DNA from: a virus
Length of the DNA: 23,360 nt
Reading direction: 5' to 3' (one strand)
IMG/VR virus record: IMGVR_UViG_3300013014_000134
Coordinates: 1-23,360 of that record
Of this stretch, positions 17,035-23,360 are shown piece by piece. The notes beneath the pieces are model-generated. The model had not been told where the DNA came from. It worked only from the letters and a program-made list of their open reading frames with translations, and did no database searches. Numbering within the stretch: the stretch's first letter is position 1; each line of letters begins with the position of its first letter. The translations under genes and the position numbers were made by a program.

Positions 17035-20000
17035 TCAAGATCGCACACCTGTCCGACATCCACTGGCGTGGACTTCAACGTCATGATGAGTACACCGAAG
17101 TTTTCGAGGACTTCTTCAAGAAGCTGGACGAGCTTCAACCGAACATGATCGTTGTGGGTGGAGACATTGTCCACTCGAAGACGCAGGGCATCACTCCTGA
17201 GCTTGTCGATCGCCTCCGCTGGTGGTTTCAGAAGCTGGCCAACTGGCCTACCGTTGTTATCCTTGGAAATCATGACGGTCTTATCCACAACAAGTCGCGT
17301 CTCGATGCGATCTCACCGATTGTTGCCGCTCTTGACCACCACAACATCCACTTTCTCAAGAATTCTGGCAACTACGAGCTTGATGGTATCAACTTCGCCA
17401 ACTTCTCATGCTTCGACGAGGAGAGCTGGAACAAGTGCAGTCCAAGTAGCGATCCGAATTTGATCAACATCGCGCTCTACCACGGGGCCGTGGGCGGATC
17501 ACTGCTCGATACTGGAATGCCTATCGACGGTGAGGTGACGGTTGACATGTTCAGACCATACGATTTCTCACTTCTCGGTGATATTCACCGTCGGCAGTTC
17601 CTTGACGGTGACACTCGAATCGCCTACCCAGGTTCGACTGTCCAACAGAACTACGGTGAGGAGATCGAGAAAGGGTTCCTCTACTGGCAGATTAAGAATC
17701 GTGACGAGTACCGCGTCAACTTTGTCAAGCTCAAGAACCCCAAGCCTTTCCACTCGATCGAGTGGCAGGGAGATGTCTCTTCCACCGTAGAAGTCTGTGA
17801 GAAGCTGCCGATGGGCTCGCGCTTCAGGATTCTCAATGATGAGAACGTGGCGATTTCCGAATCTCGTCAGCTGGCTGGTGAGCTGAAGAAGAAACGGGGC
17901 GCGTCCGAGGTAGTTTGGAAGTTCGTGGGTGAGCAATCGAAGGAGGACATGCGAGCCGGTGCAACCTCTCTTTCACGCGAGAATCTAAGAGATCCCGCAA
18001 CCATAAGAGGGCTGTTCAAGAGCTACGCTGAGTCCAAAGGGCTCGAGGGTGAGGCACTCACGAAGCTTGACTCGACAGTCTCGAAGCTCATCGACTCTCT
18101 GCCTGAAGATGAAAGGCTCGGAAACGTCAAGTGGTCGATCAAACGTCTGCGCTGGGATAACACCTACGCTTACGGAAAGGAGAACGAGATCGATTTCGAG
18201 AGTATGAACGGGATCACTGGGATCTTCGGTCGAAACGCTCAGGGAAAGTCCTCCATCCCTGGCACCATCATGTACTCTCTATTCAACACGACTGATCGTG
18301 GTCCGATCAAGAACCTTCATATCATCAACACTCGAAAGGATTACTGCAAGGCCTCAGTGGAGTTTCAAGCGGGTAATGACATCTACCTGTCGGAGCGACA
18401 GTCGGTTAAGCACCAGACGAAAGCTGGGATCCAGCATGCAGTCACCCATCTCAACCTGTTCAGGCTCGATCAGGACGGAAATCCAATCGAGGATATCTCA
18501 GGCGAGCAGCGCAAGGATTCTGACAAGATGCTCCGGTCGCTCATCGGCACATCCGAAGATTTCCTGCTGACTTCCTTCGCTGCTCAGGGCGAGATGAATG
18601 CTTTCCTCAAGGAGCGTGCCACGGCCCGAAAGAACATTCTATCGAAGTTCCTGAACCTTCAAGTTTTCGACTCTTTGAATCTGCTGGCCAAGGAGAGCGC
18701 AAGCTCGATCAAGTCAGAGCTCAGGAGAGTTCCTGCCATCAACATCAGGTCAGCTATCGATGAGAAGCGGAAGGAGGAGACAGCTCTTCATGCCGAGGCG
18801 GAAGAGCTTGAATCCGAACGTGTAACTTTCGACTCTCATGTTAAGAAGCTTCGGGCTATACTTGAGCGTGAGTCACCGGGATCTTCCCACACTCTGGATG
18901 ATATCAAGAGCTATGAAGCTGATGTGATCAGCTTGGAAAAGAAGACACAGCAGAACGAAAAGGATCTGGCTGCGGCCATTCAGGAGCGTGATGATCTGAA
19001 GGCAAAGCTCGACAAGATAGAGAACGTTGTCTCAGGTTTTGACGTTGAAGCTCTTCGCCGTGACGTTGAGCGGATGGAACGGATTTCCAGCAAGATAAGC
19101 GAAGTGGAGGCTCGGTCCAGGACTGAGGCTGAGGGTATCAAGCTTCTTGAGAGATCTGTCAAGAAGCTGGGGGAGGTTCCCTGCGGTAACACTTTCCCGA
19201 CCTGTAAGTATATCAAGGACTCCCACAAGGATCGTGAGCTCCTGCCGCAGAAGCAGAAAGCTTTTGATGACATCGCATCGACCCTAGAGGAGCTGCGTCA
19301 ATCATTCGATGGCGGAGCGCTTAAGGACACCAAGGATCGGCTCGAGAAAGTGACGGGTCTGCAGTCCAAGCTCCCAGGGGTGAGGACTTCGTTACAGGCT
19401 CATGAGAGTCGCGCAGAGAGTTTGAAGTCTCTCGGAGATTCTCATAAGAAAGATCTCGAGAGGGTAAGAAAGGCCCTGCAGGAGCTCCGCGCGGCAACCT
19501 CCGTCTCAGCTCTTGAGGAGGTCAAGAAGATGCAGCAGGAGATCGAGGGGGAGGAGCGCAAGATCCAGGAGGTGACCAGGAAGATGCTCAAGGACAATCA
19601 ACGTCTGGGAGCTATCGGTTCTGAGATCTCTCGACTCGAGCAAGACGTTGAGAGAATAGAGAAGCTGCAAGCTGATTGGAAAGTCTACGAGACAATACTT
19701 GCTGCAACTGGTAAGGACGGGATCCCACTACAAATCATCGCATCTCAGCTTCCCAGGATCAACAGCGAGATCTCGAAGGTCTTGACTGGTGTTGTCAACT
19801 TTAATGTCGAGCTTGTTGCAAATGAGGAGGACGGGGACCTTGAGATCTTCATCGATTACGGTGATTCGAAGCGTCCGATAGAGCTCTCCTCAGGCATGGA
19901 GAAGATGATCTCATCGTTGGCCATCAGGACCGCGCTGATTGAGGTCTCTGCAATTCCCAAGCCCGATCTTTTCATCATTGATGAGGGCTTCGGAGCCCTT

Positions 20001-20162
20001 GACGACACCAACCTTGAGGCCTGCGCTCGGCTGCTCACATCTCTCAAACGTAATTTCAAGAACATGCTCGTGATCTCCCACGTTGATAGCATCAAGGACA
20101 TTGTTGATAATGTCATAGAGATCTCGCATGATGGCATCGACGCTAACGTGAGGTACTTTTGA
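17031..20162 (+). CDS. SbcD-SbcC (Mre11-Rad50) single-chain nuclease/ATPase fusion
   Basis: A 1043-residue protein joining both subunits of the recombination exonuclease that T4 encodes separately as gp47 and gp46. The N-terminal third is an Mre11/SbcD phosphodiesterase: D9-I-H11, GGD45, GN80-H81-D82, H151, and GDIH186. The C-terminal part is Rad50/SbcC: Walker A GRNAQGKSS at 400-408, Q-loop region near Q519, long charged coiled-coil arms (about 571-715 and 730-885), a hook with C718 and C725, signature LSSGMEK at 952-958, Walker B LFIIDE at 980-985, D-loop GALDD, and H1017. It would resect double-strand ends for recombination-dependent replication. TTG overlaps the primase stop (TTGA) with GGGAG upstream; its own stop overlaps the next TTG. 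The short hook and covalent fusion are unusual. Confidence 0.9.
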   Translation: MIKIAHLSDIHWRGLQRHDEYTEVFEDFFKKLDELQPNMIVVGGDIVHSKTQGITPELVDRLRWWFQKLANWPTVVILGNHDGLIHNKSRLDAISPIVAALDHHNIHFLKNSGNYELDGINFANFSCFDEESWNKCSPSSDPNLINIALYHGAVGGSLLDTGMPIDGEVTVDMFRPYDFSLLGDIHRRQFLDGDTRIAYPGSTVQQNYGEEIEKGFLYWQIKNRDEYRVNFVKLKNPKPFHSIEWQGDVSSTVEVCEKLPMGSRFRILNDENVAISESRQLAGELKKKRGASEVVWKFVGEQSKEDMRAGATSLSRENLRDPATIRGLFKSYAESKGLEGEALTKLDSTVSKLIDSLPEDERLGNVKWSIKRLRWDNTYAYGKENEIDFESMNGITGIFGRNAQGKSSIPGTIMYSLFNTTDRGPIKNLHIINTRKDYCKASVEFQAGNDIYLSERQSVKHQTKAGIQHAVTHLNLFRLDQDGNPIEDISGEQRKDSDKMLRSLIGTSEDFLLTSFAAQGEMNAFLKERATARKNILSKFLNLQVFDSLNLLAKESASSIKSELRRVPAINIRSAIDEKRKEETALHAEAEELESERVTFDSHVKKLRAILERESPGSSHTLDDIKSYEADVISLEKKTQQNEKDLAAAIQERDDLKAKLDKIENVVSGFDVEALRRDVERMERISSKISEVEARSRTEAEGIKLLERSVKKLGEVPCGNTFPTCKYIKDSHKDRELLPQKQKAFDDIASTLEELRQSFDGGALKDTKDRLEKVTGLQSKLPGVRTSLQAHESRAESLKSLGDSHKKDLERVRKALQELRAATSVSALEEVKKMQQEIEGEERKIQEVTRKMLKDNQRLGAIGSEISRLEQDVERIEKLQADWKVYETILAATGKDGIPLQIIASQLPRINSEISKVLTGVVNFNVELVANEEDGDLEIFIDYGDSKRPIELSSGMEKMISSLAIRTALIEVSAIPKPDLFIIDEGFGALDDTNLEACARLLTSLKRNFKNMLVISHVDSIKDIVDNVIEISHDGIDANVRYF

Positions 20163-20440
20163 GAAATTACTATGAGGATTTCGGCGATTTCATCGTCATC
20201 AAGCGCGGTAGCATTGCCAAGGATCTTACTCCAATAGATTGCTCTCTGTGTCTGTGCGTTGTTAGGGACGAGGTCGACGTCACGTCGATAAGCAGGTCAG
20301 GCTGCTGCTTCGATTGCGAAAATGAGATCGCTGATCCCAATAGAGCACGTTGGCTGGACGGTTGGCGTCCGACAGGAAAAGATTTGGATGCAATACGTAT
20401 AAGGAGACTGTCATCTCCACACTCGAGACGACATAATTAA
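20159..20440 (+). CDS. Small cysteine-rich protein, possible zinc ribbon (93 aa)
   Basis: Not recognised. The sequence has C28-x2-C31, C33 and C49-C50-x2-C53, a spacing compatible with a four-cysteine zinc ribbon, flanked by an acidic, aromatic N-terminus (RNYYEDFGDF) and a basic C-terminus (SRRHN). Start is TTG at 20159 overlapping the SbcCD stop (TTGA), with GAGG at 20150-20153, so translation is coupled to the nuclease fusion. That coupling suggests a small partner or regulator of the nuclease or of the following packaging genes, but this is inference. No homologous family is claimed. Confidence 0.55.
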   Translation: MRNYYEDFGDFIVIKRGSIAKDLTPIDCSLCLCVVRDEVDVTSISRSGCCFDCENEIADPNRARWLDGWRPTGKDLDAIRIRRLSSPHSRRHN

Positions 20441-20455
20441 AGATGGAGTTTCATT

Positions 20456-20827
20456 ATGCACCTAACTGACGAGCACCTAAGGGCTCTGGGTCAAATCACG
20501 CAGAAGGGATGGGGCGTTTCTTCCATGCCTAATTCCGTTACATGCTCAATGCACAACGACAGCATCACGCTAAAATACTTGACCGTCGTCCATTTTGCAG
20601 CTGAGAACGCGATGCGTGATCAAGTTGCCAGAATAAACCACGAGTCGATCCAAATCCTGACTAAGTGCGTGGATGACATCAAGAAGAGCTTCAAGGAAGA
20701 GACAGGAGATTCTCTTCGGCTCAAGGAGACTTCCAACAAGGACTCCTTGGAGATGATCGTCGCGACCAATAATTCTCCTCGTCGTGTTGCTTACTATCGT
20801 CGTCAGGTGACGCTACAGGTAGTGTGA
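20456..20827 (+). CDS. Conserved-looking small protein upstream of terminase (123 aa, unknown)
   Basis: Not recognised with confidence. The visible pattern is an N-terminal helix (LTDEHLRALGQITQKG), two strands (SVTCSMHND and TLKYLTVVHF), a long helix (about 49-84, NAMRDQVARINHESIQIL onward), then two C-terminal strands (SLEMIVATN and RVAYYRRQVTLQV). No helix-turn-helix is visible. ATG at 20456 has GGAG at 20444-20447. Its stop overlaps the terminase ATG (TGATG), the position often taken by a small terminase, yet T4 gp16-type features are not obvious. It could be a packaging cofactor or a small structural protein. Confidence 0.55.
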   Translation: MHLTDEHLRALGQITQKGWGVSSMPNSVTCSMHNDSITLKYLTVVHFAAENAMRDQVARINHESIQILTKCVDDIKKSFKEETGDSLRLKETSNKDSLEMIVATNNSPRRVAYYRRQVTLQVV

Positions 20828-22446
20828 TGGCGGTCCTGTCAAAAGACCGCCAGGTGGCCGAGATAATCGCGTGTGGGAAGAATTCGTCGTACTTCATCAA
20901 CAAGTACGTCAAGATTCAGCATCCCACACGTGGCACCGTTCCGTTCACAACATACAAGTTTCAGGATGAGTGTCTCGATAAGTTCGAAGAGCATCGATTC
21001 AACGTCATCCTGAAGTCACGGCAGCTCGGCATCTCAACTCTCGCTGCTGCATACGCGCTCTGGCTCGCGCTGTTCTACAAGGACAAGGCGATCCTGATCA
21101 TCGCCACAAAGCTCGCAGTTGCCCAGAACTTCATCAAGAAGGTGAAGGTCATGCTGCAGAACCTGCCCTCATGGCTCATCATGCCATCGATGAAGTCGGA
21201 CACCAAGCAGGTCGTTGAGTTCAGCAATGGATCCTCGATCAAGGCTATCCCGACGTCAGAGGACGCGGGTCGTTCAGAAGCTCTTACGCTCCTGATCGTT
21301 GACGAGGCTGCATTCATCGGAAACTTCGACGAGCTCTGGACCGGTCTCTACCCCACGCTTTCAACCGGTGGTCGAGCGATTGTTCTCTCAACTCCGAACG
21401 GTGTCGGTGGTCAGTACCACAAGATTTACGCTGAGGCCGAGGGGGGTCATAACGAGTTCAACGCGATCAAGCTCATGTGGGACGTCCATCCCGAGCGTGA
21501 TAGTGTCTGGTTCGAGAATGAATCTAAGAACATGACCCGAAAGCAGGTGGCCCAGGAGCTCCTCTGCGACTTTGCCGCGTCAGGTGACACGTTCCTCGGA
21601 GCGAACGAGCTGGACCAGATAATGTCGATGACGCAAACACCTATCGAAAGGTGGGGTCCAGAGATGGGAGTTTGGGTCTGGAAGTACGCTCTGACCAGCC
21701 ACAAATACATCATCGCTGCTGACGTTGCTCGCGGGGACGGCGCTGACTACTCCGCCTGTCACGTGATAGACATAACCTCAGGAGAGCAAGTCTGCGAGTT
21801 TAAGGGAAAAGTGCCGCCTGACCAGTACGCCGTCCTCCTGAATGAGATCGGCATGAGGTACAACAAGGCTCTACTATGTCCTGAAAACAACAGCTACGGG
21901 TACGCCGTCTGCATGAAGCTGAAGGAACTTGGGTACCCGAACCTATACTACAAGGACAAGAAATACCAGTTCATGGGAGCGTACGCTGGTTCCGAGGATA
22001 TCGCCAACATCGGTTTCACGACTGGCGCCTCCAACAGGACCAAGATGCTCACGAAACTCGAGGAAGTCCTTAGAAACAAGCAGCTTCGTGTTAGATCAAC
22101 GCGACTCTTCGACGAGCTCAAAACTTTTGCTTGGGTCGGTCAGACGCCAAGAGCTATGAAAGGTTACAACGACGACCTTGTCATCTCGCTAGCTATCGCA
22201 ACATGGCTCTACGACTCATCCGAGGATCATTCAAGGCACAGCCACGAGATGAGTAAGGCTATGCTGGCCGCATTTGCTGTCAATCGTAACAGAGACGATA
22301 TGGAACCGGTCGTTCCGCACCCCAGGAATCCCTTCTCGCCCATTATGGTCGAGGCGATACCGTCATCAGGAAAAACAATAAACTCTTCGAATCCATACGC
22401 GCAATTTGGATGGCTAGTAAATGATTTAAGTAGGACGAGAAGATAG
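20827..22446 (+). CDS. terL: Large terminase subunit, DNA-packaging ATPase/nuclease (T4 gp17 type)
   Basis: This motor cuts concatemeric DNA and pumps it into the prohead through the portal. Numbered from the ATG at 20827, the ATPase domain has a deviant Walker A KSRQLGIST at 63-71, where the lysine sits at the start of the loop and not in the usual GK(S/T) place; such loops are known in large terminases. Walker B is LLIVDEAAF (DE at 159-160) and the coupling motif is LSTPNG (188-193). The RNase H-type nuclease carries the expected three acids: D299 (IIAADVARG), E353 (CPENNSYG) and D449/D450 (NDDLVISLAIA). A GTG three bases upstream (20824) is an alternative start; ATG is chosen for codon strength and spacing from AGG at 20817-20819. 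Length 539-540 residues is slightly under T4 gp17 (610). Confidence 0.93.
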   Translation: MAVLSKDRQVAEIIACGKNSSYFINKYVKIQHPTRGTVPFTTYKFQDECLDKFEEHRFNVILKSRQLGISTLAAAYALWLALFYKDKAILIIATKLAVAQNFIKKVKVMLQNLPSWLIMPSMKSDTKQVVEFSNGSSIKAIPTSEDAGRSEALTLLIVDEAAFIGNFDELWTGLYPTLSTGGRAIVLSTPNGVGGQYHKIYAEAEGGHNEFNAIKLMWDVHPERDSVWFENESKNMTRKQVAQELLCDFAASGDTFLGANELDQIMSMTQTPIERWGPEMGVWVWKYALTSHKYIIAADVARGDGADYSACHVIDITSGEQVCEFKGKVPPDQYAVLLNEIGMRYNKALLCPENNSYGYAVCMKLKELGYPNLYYKDKKYQFMGAYAGSEDIANIGFTTGASNRTKMLTKLEEVLRNKQLRVRSTRLFDELKTFAWVGQTPRAMKGYNDDLVISLAIATWLYDSSEDHSRHSHEMSKAMLAAFAVNRNRDDMEPVVPHPRNPFSPIMVEAIPSSGKTINSSNPYAQFGWLVNDLSRTRR

Positions 22447-22460
22447 TAGGATTATGAATC

Positions 22461-23360
22461 ATGGCAGCTAAAGACAACCGCAGCTTATTCCAGCGTCTTA
22501 CCCAGCTCTTCAGAGCTGGGCCCGTTATTCGTAGAAAAGTCAAGGATTATCACGAGCCCACCGCGTCGTCAGCGTATGAGATGTTCAGGAAAAATCAGTC
22601 TGACATCTACTCAAGTACGGTCGCTGCTTACGGAGCTTTCGACAGAATGTCGAGATACTCTGACTTCTCGGAAATGGAGGCGACGCCCGAAATAGCCTCA
22701 GCTCTTGACATTTACGCCGAGGAGACGGTCGCACAGGACGAACGGGGACATGTCCTTCATATTCACTCTGAAAACCGAAGGGTCAAGGAGCTTCTTGAAA
22801 CTCTGTTCAACGACACTCTGAACATCGAGTTTAACCTTCCCATGTGGACAAGGAACCTCTGCAAGTACGGAGACTTCTTCCTGTTCAACGACGTGCATCC
22901 GAACTACGGCATCATCAACGCGTATCCTATTCCTATCTCCGAGATGGAGCGTGAGGAGGGCTACGACCCGAAGGATCCGATGGCTGTGCGATTCCGGTGG
23001 GTCACCCGCGGTAACCAGGTTCTCGAAAACTGGCAGGTCTCGCACTTCAGGTTACTTTCCAATGACGCCTTCCTCCCCTATGGATCGTCGGTTCTGGAGT
23101 CAGCTCGCAGAATCTGGCGCCAGATGATCCTCATGGAGGACGCGATGCTTGTGTATCGTATTGTTCGTGCTCCTGAGCGGCGAGTGTTCTATATCGATGT
23201 TGGTAACGTCCCGCCAGAGGAGGTCGCTAACTTCATGGAGCAGGCCCAGACAAGCTTGAAGCGTAATCGACTTGTCGACAAGGCGAATGGAAAGATGGAC
23301 CTTCGATACAACCCGCTGTCGGTTGACGAGGACTACTTCATTCCAGTTCGCGGCGGTGAG
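22461..23360 (+). CDS. Portal protein, N-terminal 300 residues (T4 gp20 type, runs off window)
   Basis: The portal is the dodecameric channel at the unique capsid vertex; it seeds prohead assembly and docks the terminase and tail. The frame is open from ATG 22461 to the window edge (300 codons) with no stop. Recognition rests on the T4 gp20-type block RAPERRVFYIDVGN, followed by a long helix (VANFMEQAQTSLKRNRLVD) and SVDEDYFIPVR, from about residue 235 on, plus SALDIYAEET near residue 80. T4 gp20 is 524 residues, so roughly 40% is missing. The earlier ATG at 22454 meets a stop within six codons, so 22461 is the start; AGGA at 22448-22451 is the ribosome site. T4 has sheath and tube genes between terminase and portal; none lie between them here. 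A GC-rich hairpin lies at codons 14-20. Confidence 0.92.
   Translation, partial: MAAKDNRSLFQRLTQLFRAGPVIRRKVKDYHEPTASSAYEMFRKNQSDIYSSTVAAYGAFDRMSRYSDFSEMEATPEIASALDIYAEETVAQDERGHVLHIHSENRRVKELLETLFNDTLNIEFNLPMWTRNLCKYGDFFLFNDVHPNYGIINAYPIPISEMEREEGYDPKDPMAVRFRWVTRGNQVLENWQVSHFRLLSNDAFLPYGSSVLESARRIWRQMILMEDAMLVYRIVRAPERRVFYIDVGNVPPEEVANFMEQAQTSLKRNRLVDKANGKMDLRYNPLSVDEDYFIPVRGGE
22501..22520 (+). promoter_or_regulatory. GC-rich 8-bp hairpin inside the 5' end of the portal gene
   Basis: CCCAGCTC (22501-22508) and GAGCTGGG (22513-22520) pair perfectly around a TTCA tetraloop, 40 bases after the start codon. It encodes ordinary residues (QLFRAG). The mRNA hairpin should be quite stable; there is no U-tract after it, so termination is unlikely. 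A role in pausing, decay or translation rate is inferred. Confidence 0.45.

Noticed and set aside
1-23360. tRNA genes, insertion sequences, attachment sites
   Set aside because: Gaps between genes total little sequence (largest 77 bases), and none holds a cloverleaf, transposase or integrase signal.

Overview
The window is a densely packed, one-strand (+) segment of a tailed double-stranded DNA phage genome. It is most likely a large myovirus distantly related to phage T4. The large terminase (deviant Walker A, DE Walker B, C-terminal nuclease triad) and a T4 gp20-type portal define the packaging end. A Mre11/Rad50-type nuclease (T4 gp47/gp46 functions), a zinc-finger/TOPRIM primase and a RuvC-like resolvase form a DNA-processing block. 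The host cannot be read from the sequence. No bacterial gene, tRNA, integrase, CRISPR array or IS element is visible. Local G+C swings by eye from about 35-40% in parts of the 3.4-5.8 kb gene to about 66% in one island near 9.1-9.4 kb.

Layout: 1-69 is the tail end of an upstream gene. 88-15516 is a structural (virion or tail/adhesion) module of eight genes. It holds a modular collagen-like fibre protein with a four-fold 54-residue repeat; a 310-aa protein whose N-terminus resembles that of a later 236-aa protein; two proteins with fibronectin III-like segments; a 1204-aa virion protein with a basic, G+C-rich tail; a 444-aa structural protein; and a LamG/concanavalin-fold protein. 15521-20162 holds the resolvase, primase and a single-chain SbcD-SbcC (Mre11-Rad50) fusion. 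20159-20827 holds two small uncharacterised proteins. 20827-23360 holds the large terminase and the first 300 codons of the portal, which runs off the window.

Most junctions overlap (ATGA, TTGA, TGATG) or are separated by a few bases, so the genes are probably co-transcribed and translationally coupled. Five genes begin with GTG or TTG. The few gaps carry inverted repeats: an 11-bp one before the 236-aa gene, a 9-bp one holding the primase start codon in its 3' arm, and an imperfect 9-bp one before the 310-aa gene. A GC-rich 8-bp hairpin sits just inside the portal gene.

The fibre, FN3-like and LamG proteins plausibly build the host-contact part of the tail. The primase, nuclease and resolvase would prime replication, drive recombination-dependent replication and debranch DNA so that the terminase can pump it through the portal. 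No gap exceeds 300 bases; the longest is 77 bases (11139-11215).
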